A stretch of 7,537 nt of DNA from Elusimicrobiota bacterium (GCA_028717525.1 JAQUNT010000098.1:1-7537), one strand, 5' to 3'. Numbered from the stretch's first letter, positions 1 through 5,509 are shown. Notes: generated by a model not told the origin, from the sequence alone. Program-made: numbers and translations.

Positions 1-491
1 TCTTCCCGCGCATCGCGCTGACCGCCTCGGCCGGCACCGCCAGCAGCGAGCTCTCCGGCCTTTTCAAAGCCGGCTCCGGAGCCTGGAGCTTCGCGCCCCA
101 GGTCTCCATGCCCATCTTCGACGCCCGTGTGTGGTCCGCGCTCAAGGCGAGCAAGGTGCAGAGGCAGATTGTCGTGACCCAGTACGAGAAAGCGATCCAG
201 ACCGCCTTCCGGGAGGTGGCCGACGCATTGGCCGCGCGCGGCACCGTCGAGCAGCAGGTATCGGCGCAGGAGTCCTTGGTCAACGCCACTGCGGAGACCT
301 ACCATCTGTCCAAAATCCGCTACGACAAGGGGATCGACAGCTACCTGGGCGTGCTGGACGCCGAACGGTCCCACTTCGCGGCGCAGCAAGTCCTCATCTA
401 CCTGCGCTTGGCCAAGCTCACCAGCAGCGTCCGGCTCTACGCGGTGCTGGGCGGCGGCTGGCAGGCCGAGCCGGACCGAAAAGCCAAGTGA
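1..491 (+). CDS. RND efflux outer-membrane channel (OprM/NodT/TolC family), 3' end
   Basis: This is the C-terminal 162 residues of an outer-membrane factor that forms the exit duct of a tripartite RND-type pump; the frame is open from base 3. Seen: an FPRIALTASAG stretch, then SGLFKAGSGAWSFAP and a MPIFDA motif, then a long helical stretch with QYEKAIQTAFREVADALA, then KIRYDKGIDSYLGVLDAERS and a closing LGGGW. These are the recurring signatures of the second half of OprM/NodT proteins: the end of one beta-hairpin region and the long coiled-coil helices of the periplasmic barrel. Family knowledge: such genes normally follow a periplasmic adaptor and an inner-membrane RND transporter, which would lie left of the window. 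Only the C-terminus is visible, so the pump substrate cannot be inferred. The stop is TGA at 489-491, and the reading ends with a short charged tail after LGGGW. No terminator is visible after it. Confidence 0.95.
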   Translation, partial: FPRIALTASAGTASSELSGLFKAGSGAWSFAPQVSMPIFDARVWSALKASKVQRQIVVTQYEKAIQTAFREVADALAARGTVEQQVSAQESLVNATAETYHLSKIRYDKGIDSYLGVLDAERSHFAAQQVLIYLRLAKLTSSVRLYAVLGGGWQAEPDRKAK

Positions 492-517
492 CGTCCCCCG
501 ACAACCACGTTTCTCTC

Positions 518-613
518 TACCGATCCTCCCGGCAGCGATGAGCCAGCGTAGGGCGGCCGCGCGCATAGCTGAGGTGTAAAGTTGCCCTTGGGCGGGCACC
601 AAGCGGGGCACCA
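518..613 (+). repeat. Direct repeat, copy A (96 bp)
   Basis: This block aligns without gaps to 3393-3488 in the same orientation: 84 of 96 bases match. The last 73 bp (541-613) differ at only 5 positions. It begins 26 bp after the efflux stop codon. Its right end carries two direct copies of GGGCACCA separated by four bases. Read on the minus strand it is open through both copies, with a repeated LVP reading near one end, but the differences between copies do not concentrate in third codon positions, so I do not call it coding. It is most likely a mobile-element end or a relic left by element excision; the family is not identified. Confidence 0.85.
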
Positions 614-634
614 GTTGCATGGACTGGGAGACAG

Positions 635-650
635 CGAGGGGATTCCCTCG
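635..650. other. Small perfect hairpin next to the transposase relic
   Basis: CGAGGG (635-640) and CCCTCG (645-650) form a perfect 6-bp stem around a GATT loop, just past the stop codon of the minus-strand transposase fragment. There is no T-run on either side, so it is not a convincing intrinsic terminator. It could be a subterminal structure of the vanished element. Confidence 0.4.
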
Positions 651-667
651 ACGACAAATCCTCTTAA

Positions 668-847
668 CTATCGCAACTGAGCATCCGTTCCAGAGACGAA
701 TTCCGCAGGGCCTGTTGCGGTGAGGCGGCGTATGAGGCGTTCGACCGGCCTGGGTCGGTTCTCGATCTCGACGGTATCGGTGGAACGCTGGGCGTGGGCG
801 GGCAGGACGACCGCCACGATGTGGGGGCAATAGCCTTTATCCCCCAT
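668..847 (-). pseudogene. Degenerate transposase fragment (IS5-like or IS110-like)
   Basis: The minus-strand frame from an ATG at 847 to a TAG at 668 encodes 59 residues and is open further upstream. It starts MGDKGY, preceded in frame by WL, recalling the [AG]DKGYD motif around the second catalytic Asp of IS5-family DDE transposases. It later reads NRPRPVERLIRRL, recalling the NLVERFFNRLK stretch around their catalytic Glu. The Asp-to-Glu distance is 33 residues, about 12 shorter than I expect for IS5, so an internal deletion would be needed. An alternative is the N-terminal part of an IS110-type transposase, because IVAVVLP, ERLIRRLTATG and EFV also resemble that family. Either way it is far too short to be active. 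Both readings are from memory of family motifs and have not been aligned. Confidence 0.45.
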
Positions 848-948
848 GAGCCAGTCCCTGCAGGGGCTGGCAATCGGAAGATGCGGGGCGAGACAGAAGG
901 GACTGGCGGCCAGGGCGGCCCGAAGAGCGGTTATTCCTCCTGCAACTA

Positions 949-965
949 GCTAACGACCCGTTAGC
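949..965. promoter_or_regulatory. Perfect 7-bp inverted repeat, operator- or hairpin-like
   Basis: GCTAACG (949-955) and CGTTAGC (959-965) are exact reverse complements around a 3-base ACC centre. The element lies where a transcript from the minus-strand extended -10 at 970-978 would start (around 963). It could therefore be an operator, or a hairpin at the 5' end of that RNA. No T-run follows on either strand, so it is not an intrinsic terminator. Confidence 0.5.
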
Positions 966-969
966 ATTG

Positions 970-978
970 ATTATAACA
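970..978 (-). promoter_or_regulatory. Minus-strand extended -10 (TGTTATAAT) facing the transposase relic
   Basis: On the minus strand the sequence reads TG-T-TATAAT, a perfect extended -10, with the predicted start near 963. No good -35 is seen at 17 bp. Downstream on the same strand is a strong Shine-Dalgarno AGGAGG (941-936), but no ATG, GTG or TTG follows at a usable distance. This looks like the control region of a gene whose start has been lost, probably the element represented by the fragment at 668-847. Confidence 0.45.
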
Positions 979-1026
979 GAAGAGACAGGCGGAGCGGCGG
1001 GGCCGAGCCGGCTGATTCCCGCAATC

Positions 1027-1035
1027 TGATATACT
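1027..1035 (+). promoter_or_regulatory. Extended -10 promoter (TGATATACT) of the chagasin-like gene
   Basis: TG-A-TATACT is an extended -10 element, identical to the one at 5530-5538. A start about 7 bp downstream (near 1042) would leave 3-4 nt before the ATG at 1046 or about 28 nt before the ATG at 1070. No -35 match is visible at 17 bp, which extended -10 promoters can tolerate. Confidence 0.55.
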
Positions 1036-1069
1036 CCTATGCCGCATGGAATACGCGCATGACAACAAC

Positions 1070-1495
1070 ATGAGATCAATGAAGACCTCCATCATAGTCG
1101 GCTTGCTCGCGGTTTTTTCCGCCTGTTCCTCCTTCAAGGGGGATCCTTCGCGAAACACGACGAAGATGGCCTGCCTGAACGAATCGGAAGGATCTCCTAA
1201 AGATGCCCAGGTCAAAGCCGGCGATACCTTCTGTTTGCTCTATGGCCGGCATCCCTCGGTAGGCTCCGACGTCGTCTTCCTGCCAGCCGACGATGGCGGC
1301 GTCGTCAGATTCCGCGGTGAGAGAAGCCAATATCTGAATCCTAAGAGAGTCGATATGCCCGGCGGCGATGCCCAATCGGTCCGGTTCGTTTTTGAAGCCC
1401 TGAACCCGGGCCAGGCGACACTGACCTTTCAGCTCATGTTCCGGGGAGATGTGAAAGAGACCCCGGTCCATAAGATCACGGTAGAGCCCAGATAG
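1070..1495 (+). CDS. Putative chagasin-like (peptidase inhibitor I42-type) lipoprotein
   Basis: This is a 141-aa exported protein. Residues 1-18 form a signal peptide (MRSMKTSIIVGLLAVFSA) followed by Cys19, so lipidation is likely although the lipobox VFSAC is imperfect. After a spacer, residues from about 48 on read as an Ig-like beta fold resembling chagasin: VKAGDTFCLLYGRHPSVGSDV matches the region of the 'NP-T-TGY' inhibitory loop in position but not in key residues. PGGDAQSVRFVFEALNPGQ and ATLTFQLMFRGD match the later GG and 'PG-ATLT' strands. Known members inhibit papain-like cysteine proteases; with a degenerate loop, inhibition here is unproven. In-frame ATGs lie at 1046, 1070 and 1079, none with a good Shine-Dalgarno. 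I chose 1070 for a compact signal peptide; 1046 would suit a leaderless mRNA but adds an acidic N-terminus. It converges on the next gene with a 9-nt gap. Confidence 0.75.
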   Translation: MRSMKTSIIVGLLAVFSACSSFKGDPSRNTTKMACLNESEGSPKDAQVKAGDTFCLLYGRHPSVGSDVVFLPADDGGVVRFRGERSQYLNPKRVDMPGGDAQSVRFVFEALNPGQATLTFQLMFRGDVKETPVHKITVEPR

Positions 1496-1504
1496 AGCCC
1501 CGGT

Positions 1505-1726
1505 TCAGTCGAAGAAAAGCAGGACGCCGAGAACGGCCAGCAGCGCCCCGCCCCAGGACATCACGGTGAAGAGGTAGGAGGCGATGCCTCGGGCCGACAC
1601 GATCGTGGCGGGCATGAAAGTCGACTCCGGCGAGGAGAATCTCCTGGCGAAATGCCTGCCCCCGAAAAAAAGGGCGGCTCCTGCCGCGAACATGACGATC
1701 GGGACGGCAAGCTGCCGGGTGGTCAT
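1505..1726 (-). CDS. Small two-helix membrane protein, function unknown
   Basis: This 73-aa protein has two hydrophobic helices, about residues 5-22 (LAVPIVMFAAGAALFFGG) and 50-72 (ending VLGVLLFFD). A polar link containing HFARRF and a Ser/Pro-rich segment joins them. The basic cluster after helix 1 suggests that loop faces the cytoplasm. I do not recognise a family; such small proteins are often DUF-type inner-membrane proteins or subunits of larger complexes. The start is the ATG at 1726, only 11 nt after a perfect TATAAT on the same strand, with no Shine-Dalgarno, so the mRNA is probably leaderless or nearly so. It is divergent from the gene starting at 1778 and convergent with the chagasin-like gene. 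Confidence 0.65.
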   Translation of the reverse strand: MTTRQLAVPIVMFAAGAALFFGGRHFARRFSSPESTFMPATIVSARGIASYLFTVMSWGGALLAVLGVLLFFD

Positions 1727-1736
1727 CGGCGTTTTG

Positions 1737-1743
1737 TATTATA
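1737..1743. promoter_or_regulatory. Overlapping divergent -10 boxes
   Basis: The plus strand reads TATTAT at 1737-1742, and the minus strand reads TATAAT over 1743-1738. The same seven bases can thus serve as -10 for the divergent genes starting at 1726 (minus) and 1778 (plus). No clear -35 is visible on either side. Shared bases would make the two promoters mutually exclusive for polymerase. Confidence 0.5.
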
Positions 1744-1777
1744 GCCACTTCGGGCCCCTTTAGGGGGCGGGAGCGTG

Positions 1778-2188
1778 ATGAGAACAGAGCTGATCGTCTT
1801 GGCCGCGGCCCTCGTCCACTTGGCGTGCGTGCCGTATCCGAACCGACGCTACTTCGCGCCGGAGGTTTCCGGGGTCGTCCTCCGCGACGGCGCGCCCGCG
1901 GCTGGCGCGGAAGTGGTCCTGACCACCAGATTCTCCAAGTCCGCCGCCACCGCCAGGACGGATGCCGACGGGCGGTTCAAGCTGGGCCCGTTGTCGGAGC
2001 TGCAGTTCACCAAGACCCTGCTGGGCGACCCTCTCTACATCTACGCGCTCACGATCAAGGTTGCGGGGGGAGCGGAGTACTGCGGCTTGGAGGGCCGCGG
2101 GATGGGCTATCCTCCGCGAGAGCTTGCGGTGACTTGCGACCTGAGCCGGCCGCTCGGGCAGGGCCAGGCGCTCAGCTATTGCCGTTGA
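1778..2188 (+). CDS. Exported protein with carboxypeptidase-regulatory-like domain, possibly a lipoprotein
   Basis: This is a 136-aa protein. Residues 1-16 are hydrophobic (TELIVLAAALVHLA) and precede Cys17, giving a possible but imperfect lipobox. The mature part has VSGVVLRDGAPAAGAEVVL followed by TARTDADGRFKLGPL. That is the typical start of a carboxypeptidase-regulatory-like or DUF6795-like beta-sandwich, in which a 'G-V-dG-P-aGa-V' strand pair is followed by 'T-TD-dGrF'. Two further cysteines in the C-terminal half (AEYCGLEG and VTCDLS) could form a disulfide. Family role: surface or periplasmic beta domains, no enzymatic activity implied. I chose ATG 1778, with GGGAG at 1769-1773; a GTG at 1775 is an equivalent alternative. 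A small GCCCC/GGGGC stem (1754-1758 with 1764-1768) sits just before that ribosome-binding site. The gene converges on the Sel1 gene with a 7-nt gap. Confidence 0.75.
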   Translation: MRTELIVLAAALVHLACVPYPNRRYFAPEVSGVVLRDGAPAAGAEVVLTTRFSKSAATARTDADGRFKLGPLSELQFTKTLLGDPLYIYALTIKVAGGAEYCGLEGRGMGYPPRELAVTCDLSRPLGQGQALSYCR

Positions 2189-2195
2189 GCGCGGC

Positions 2196-3077
2196 TCACT
2201 TCCCGGGGTCTTGAGCCAGCTCCCGGGACAGCCGCTGGCCTTCCGCGACCTGCGCGGGGGTCATGGTCTTCATGCAGTCGGTCCGGAGCTCCGGCGCTTG
2301 CTTGTCCCCATGAGCCGACGCCACATTGGACCACGCGTAGGCTCGCACGTTGTCCTGCGGGACGCCTTGGCCCAGGCGATAGGAAAGGCCCAGCTTGAAT
2401 TCCGCCGCCGAGAACCGCTGCGCGGCGGCGAGACGATACCACTTCACCGCCTCTTCATAATCCTGCAGGACGCCTATGCCCATGCGATAGGCGCAGCCGA
2501 GATTGAACTGCGCTTCCGCGTCGCCCTGCAGCGCCTTCCTGCGGAATCCTTCCACCTGTTGGGCATCCGTTCGGGCATCCGCTTTGGCGCCCGCCGCGGC
2601 GCCGTCAGCGGGCCGCGGCGCCGCTTGGGCCGGCATCCTCGATGTGTAGAAACTGGGTGCCAAAAAACCCGCGTTACGGAATGCTTTTGCCATCGATGTT
2701 GCCAAAGCGTTGATGCTGGTATCTTCCGATGAATCCTCATCCCAATAGGCCCAAGAGGTGACCTCGTTATTGTTTTGGTCAAGCAATACGGCCTTGATCT
2801 CGACCTTGGTCTTGGTCCGGACGCTCGTGCCAAAGATGAAATCCGGCGCCGTGAATCCAGAGACCTGCTTGTCTGCGTTCAGTATCCAGACCTTCAATTT
2901 AAATGGGGCATCCGGTGACCCGTCGATTATCTTATATCCGGCGAAATAATTGAACCGCGCGGGGACATACTTTTGGATCAAGGAGTTCCAATAGGGGGAC
3001 TGCGTATCAGCGACCAGCGCTATCCGTCCCGGCACCGCGCCGGGAGGCATGGAAACGCAGGAACTGGCCGAGATCAA
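2196..3077 (-). CDS. Sel1-repeat lipoprotein with a separate N-terminal domain; start codon uncertain
   Basis: From the TTG at 3077 this is 293 aa. Residues 184-255 hold two Sel1 repeats (GDAEAQFNLGCAYRMGIGV, then SAAEFKLGLSYRLGQGV). They are followed by the usual cap AYAWSNVASAHGD and MTPAQVAEGQRLSREL. Sel1 repeats are TPR-like alpha solenoids for protein binding. Residues 10-145 form a different domain with IALVADTQSPYW, KLKVWIL and KTKVEIKAVLLD, which I do not recognise. An Ala/Pro-rich linker (about 148-172) joins them. The TTG start leaves only six residues before Cys7, too few for a signal peptide. In the same frame, codons upstream to 3110 read TNIRYPVILAFLISASSC, a good lipoprotein signal, but contain no ATG, GTG or TTG before the TGA at 3113-3111. 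Translation may begin at the ATC at 3104, 6 nt after GAGGTGA, or the start has been lost. Confidence 0.8.
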   Translation of the reverse strand: MISASSCVSMPPGAVPGRIALVADTQSPYWNSLIQKYVPARFNYFAGYKIIDGSPDAPFKLKVWILNADKQVSGFTAPDFIFGTSVRTKTKVEIKAVLLDQNNNEVTSWAYWDEDSSEDTSINALATSMAKAFRNAGFLAPSFYTSRMPAQAAPRPADGAAAGAKADARTDAQQVEGFRRKALQGDAEAQFNLGCAYRMGIGVLQDYEEAVKWYRLAAAQRFSAAEFKLGLSYRLGQGVPQDNVRAYAWSNVASAHGDKQAPELRTDCMKTMTPAQVAEGQRLSRELAQDPGK

Positions 3078-3195
3078 GAACGCCAGGATGACCGGGTATC
3101 TGATGTTCGTTCACCTCGAAGAAAGGGATGGGGAGCGGCCCGTCTGTCCCATCATGGTAGCATACAATGGCGGAGCGCAGGGCTTCGGGGGGGCG

Positions 3196-3392
3196 TCAGG
3201 GCAGGAAGGTGATCTTGCCGACGAAGTAGTCCACGCCCAGGTTCACCCGGTCGGCCGCCAGGTGCAGGGACTTGCGCAGGTTCTTCAGCTGCAGGGTCCG
3301 GTTGAGCCGGACCGGCAGCAGCATCACCTCGATCTCGATGCCGCGGGCGCAGGTCGTGGTCGGCATGCCGATGACCTTGACGGAGTAGCGCC
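3196..3392 (-). pseudogene. 3' stump of a minus-strand gene, cut off at repeat copy B
   Basis: From base 3390 down to the TGA at 3198-3196, the minus strand reads 64 codons that all end in G or C, a clear coding signature for this genome. The peptide runs from RYSVKVIGMPTTTC through EIEVMLLPVRLNRT and KNLRKSLHLAADRVNLG to DYFVGKITFLP. Exactly where repeat copy B begins (3393) the GC-ending pattern stops (ACT, GGA and GGT codons appear). The open frame continues through the repeat to 3492, but only as repeat sequence. The 5' part of the gene is not on the other side of the repeat, where the tRNA promoter and tRNA follow. So this is the native C-terminus of a protein that lost its front. I do not recognise the family. 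Confidence 0.7.
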
Positions 3393-3488
3393 TACCAGTC
3401 CTTCCGGCCCTGACGAGCCGGCGTAGGGCGGCCGCGCGCATAGCTGAGGTGTAAAGTTGACCTTGGGTGGGCACCAAGGAGGGCACCA
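3393..3488 (+). repeat. Direct repeat, copy B (96 bp)
   Basis: This is the second copy of the repeat at 518-613, same orientation, ungapped, 84/96 identical, and 68/73 over 3416-3488. Its left end coincides with the truncation point of the minus-strand gene stump, which supports it being a real element boundary rather than a chance similarity. Its right end carries GGGCACCA twice and lies about 55 bp before the tRNA gene. The GGCACC at 3482-3487 can pair with GGTGCC at 3496-3501 outside the repeat. Confidence 0.85.
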
Positions 3489-3528
3489 GCACATGGGTGC
3501 CTCTGTGGCGCCTCTCAAATTATCCTTG

Positions 3529-3534
3529 TATAAT
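3529..3534 (+). promoter_or_regulatory. -10 box of the tRNA-Thr gene
   Basis: A perfect TATAAT ends 9 bp before the mature tRNA 5' end, preceded by TTG. Transcription would begin around 3541, giving a very short 5' leader for RNase P. No convincing -35 is seen at 17 or 18 bp. Confidence 0.65.
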
Positions 3535-3543
3535 AGCCGCGAC

Positions 3544-3615
3544 GCCGACGTAGCTCAGCGGTAGAGCAACCGCCTTGTAAGCGGTAGGTCACCGGTTCGA
3601 TCCCGGTCGTCGGCT
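3544..3615 (+). tRNA. tRNA-Thr (anticodon TGT)
   Basis: A full cloverleaf folds by eye. The acceptor GCCGACG pairs with CGTCGGC (3608-3614), with discriminator T at 3615. The D-stem is GCTC/GAGC and the anticodon stem ACCGC/GCGGT with loop CTTGTAA. The T-stem ACCGG/CCGGT encloses TTCGATC. Anticodon TGT at 3576-3578 reads ACA (threonine). CCA is not encoded; the next bases are GCGCC. All stems are perfectly paired, so the gene looks functional. The downstream protein gene starts only 14 bp after its 3' end. Confidence 0.97.
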
Positions 3616-3629
3616 GCGCCATCTCGACC

Positions 3630-5495
3630 ATGAAGAGCCAGGCCCATCCCCAGGAGAGCCCCCACCACCCGCACGGGCCCCTGGCCGCGCTCCTGTTCTT
3701 CTTCGTCTTCCTGATCGCCGCCTACTCCGCCCACGAGTCCGGCACCTGGCTGCACATCCGCACCGGAGCCGACATCCTCGCCAAGCACGCGGTGCCGCAG
3801 GCGGACTCCTTCTCCCATACCGCCTCCGGCCAGCCGTGGTCCACGGACTCCTGGCTCAGCGACGTCCTGTTCAAGCACCTCGACCGCAGCGGCGGGCCGC
3901 GCGCCCTGGCCGCGCTCAAGTGCGGCGTCATCGCCCTGGCCTTCGCCCTGCTCCTGCCGCTCTCGCCGGGCAGCCCGCTGCTGGCGGCCGGAGTGCTGGG
4001 CCTGGGCGCGGTCGCGGCCTGGCCCGGGATGACCGAGACCTCCGGCCTCTTCGACTTCCTCTTCCTCGCCCTGCTCATCCGCGTGCTGCGGCCCCGGCGG
4101 CCCTTCACCTGGGCCACCGTGGCCCAGGTCGGCATCGTCGAGCTCCTCTGGTCCAACCTCAACGGCGCCTCCGCGTTCATCGGCCTGGGGCTGGTGGGCA
4201 TCAAGGTGGTCAAGACCACCATCCACGCCGGCCGGGGCGAGCGCCTGCGCTTCGCGGCCCTGCTCGCCGCGGTCCTGGCCGGCCTGGCCCTCAACCCCCA
4301 CGGCCTGGCCATCATCCGGCACACCTTCCTCGACTCGGCGCCGGCCTACCGCCCGCCCTCGCCGTGGCTCAGCCTCTACGGCGCCTTCGCCCTGGCCGGA
4401 GCCGCGGCGGTCTGGGTGTGCCTGCAGCAGGAGTTCTTCCTGGCGGTCTCCGCCGCCGGCCTGCTGGTCCTCTCCGTGGCGGCCCCGGCCCAGCGGCCCC
4501 TCTACGTGCTGGCGGCCTGCCCGCTCATCGCCCTCGCCCTCGGGCATTTCCTGCATCCCCTGCGCGACACCGCGGGCCGGGTGGCGCGCCTGGCCCTGGC
4601 CTTCGCCGCGCTTTTCGTGTGGCACTGGTACACGGTCTATGCGCCCCTGGGCGGAGCCCCCGGCTACGGCAGTCCCGTCCTGTCGGGCGCGGTCAACTAC
4701 CTCAGGGCCAACGGGGTGACCGGCCGCATGTTCAACGAGCCGGAGACCGGCGACGAGCTCCTGGCCCGCTCGGGCCGGCCCGTGTTCGCAGACAGCCGCG
4801 CCGAGCTCTACGGGGCCGCGTTCATGAACGACGCCGAGCGCTGGCCCGCCCGATTCCGGCAGCTGGCCGAGGCCTACCGGTTCAACTACGCCGTCATCCG
4901 CAACCGCCGCGCCGCCTATCCGGCGCGGGTCCTCGACGAGGCCCCGGACTGGCGGCTGGCCTACGCCGACGACTCGGCTTTGGTCTACCTGCGCCGCTCG
5001 AGCCCGGCGGGCTGGCTGGTCTCGGCCGCGCCCCGGCGCCTGGTGCCACCCAACCAGCTCTGGCCGGACGGCATGGACGCCCTGCTGGCCCGGCCGCCGC
5101 GCGGGACCAAGGTCCTCTCCGAGCTCGACGCTTGGATCCTGCAGTCTCCGGAGAGCGTCCAGCCCCTGCTGTGGAAAGCCTACTGCCTCGACGCCATGCA
5201 CATGTCCGCCAAGGCCGACCGGCTCCTGGACCTGGCCCGCGGCCGCATCGCCTGGCGGCGCGACCCGGAGCTCACCGCGCAGCTGGCCAGCGTCCTGCAG
5301 CGGCGCGGGCAGGCCCGGGAGGCGCTGCGCCTGTATCGCGGCGCGGCGCTCCTGGCGCGGCGCCGCGGCGAGCGCGGCCTGGAGGCCGCGGTGAGCCTCC
5401 GTCTGGCCGGGGCCTGGCGCCAGGCCGGCGACGAGGCCCAGGCGCAGCGCTGGGAGAAGCGGGGCCGGGACCTGGCGCCCCTGAGCGAGGATTGA
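3630..5495 (+). CDS. Polytopic GT-C-like membrane protein with C-terminal TPR-like region
   Basis: This is a 621-aa inner-membrane protein. The first helix (about 17-34) is followed by a periplasmic-type loop with TWLHIRTGADILAKHAVPQ, then DSFSHTASGQPW and DSWLSDVLF. That is the conserved loop of a large uncharacterised family resembling GT-C lipid-sugar glycosyltransferases ('W-H--TG--I', 'P--D-FS-T--G-PW'). More helices follow at about 92-130, 138-152, 163-195, 207-223, 246-285, 289-308 and 316-335, with NPHG at 222-225. After them a soluble part carries GRPVFADSRAELYG and a stretch ending DSALVYLRR, also typical of this family. Residues about 510-615 are helical pairs resembling TPRs (QAREALRLYRGAALLARRRG). 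A glycan or envelope role is inferred; no catalytic residue can be assigned with certainty. ATG 3630 is the only nearby start; there is no Shine-Dalgarno and the tRNA ends 14 bp before it. Confidence 0.85.
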   Translation: MKSQAHPQESPHHPHGPLAALLFFFVFLIAAYSAHESGTWLHIRTGADILAKHAVPQADSFSHTASGQPWSTDSWLSDVLFKHLDRSGGPRALAALKCGVIALAFALLLPLSPGSPLLAAGVLGLGAVAAWPGMTETSGLFDFLFLALLIRVLRPRRPFTWATVAQVGIVELLWSNLNGASAFIGLGLVGIKVVKTTIHAGRGERLRFAALLAAVLAGLALNPHGLAIIRHTFLDSAPAYRPPSPWLSLYGAFALAGAAAVWVCLQQEFFLAVSAAGLLVLSVAAPAQRPLYVLAACPLIALALGHFLHPLRDTAGRVARLALAFAALFVWHWYTVYAPLGGAPGYGSPVLSGAVNYLRANGVTGRMFNEPETGDELLARSGRPVFADSRAELYGAAFMNDAERWPARFRQLAEAYRFNYAVIRNRRAAYPARVLDEAPDWRLAYADDSALVYLRRSSPAGWLVSAAPRRLVPPNQLWPDGMDALLARPPRGTKVLSELDAWILQSPESVQPLLWKAYCLDAMHMSAKADRLLDLARGRIAWRRDPELTAQLASVLQRRGQAREALRLYRGAALLARRRGERGLEAAVSLRLAGAWRQAGDEAQAQRWEKRGRDLAPLSED

Positions 5496-5509
5496 AGGGG
5501 CCGGTTTCC

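Larger units (their letters stand above)
492..1069. other. Intergenic stretch without an intact gene
   Basis: Between the efflux gene and the next intact gene I find no complete coding region. It holds repeat copy A, a small hairpin, a degenerate transposase fragment on the minus strand, an extended -10 on each strand and a perfect 7-bp palindrome, each listed separately. Open frames crossing it have no coherent start, domain or codon pattern. Confidence 0.7.

Noticed and set aside
582..613. Repeated GGGCACCA units as a possible CRISPR or integron attC remnant
   Set aside because: Only two units with a 4-bp gap, no spacers, and no attC core-site sequence (GTTRRRY or RYYYAAC) found.
751..775. 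Partial similarity to the tRNA 3' half (GGTTC...CGA...GACGG), as if an att-site duplicate
   Set aside because: The match needs gaps and covers only short pieces; it is no better than expected by chance, so no tRNA-derived attachment site is claimed.
2193..2217. GGCTCA/TGAGCC inverted repeat between convergent genes, as a terminator
   Set aside because: Six-bp stem with a 13-nt loop and no T-run on either strand; too weak.
2211..2732. 173-codon plus-strand open frame opposite the Sel1 gene
   Set aside because: The minus strand carries two canonical Sel1 repeats and their C-terminal cap; the plus reading is Arg/Gly-rich noise.
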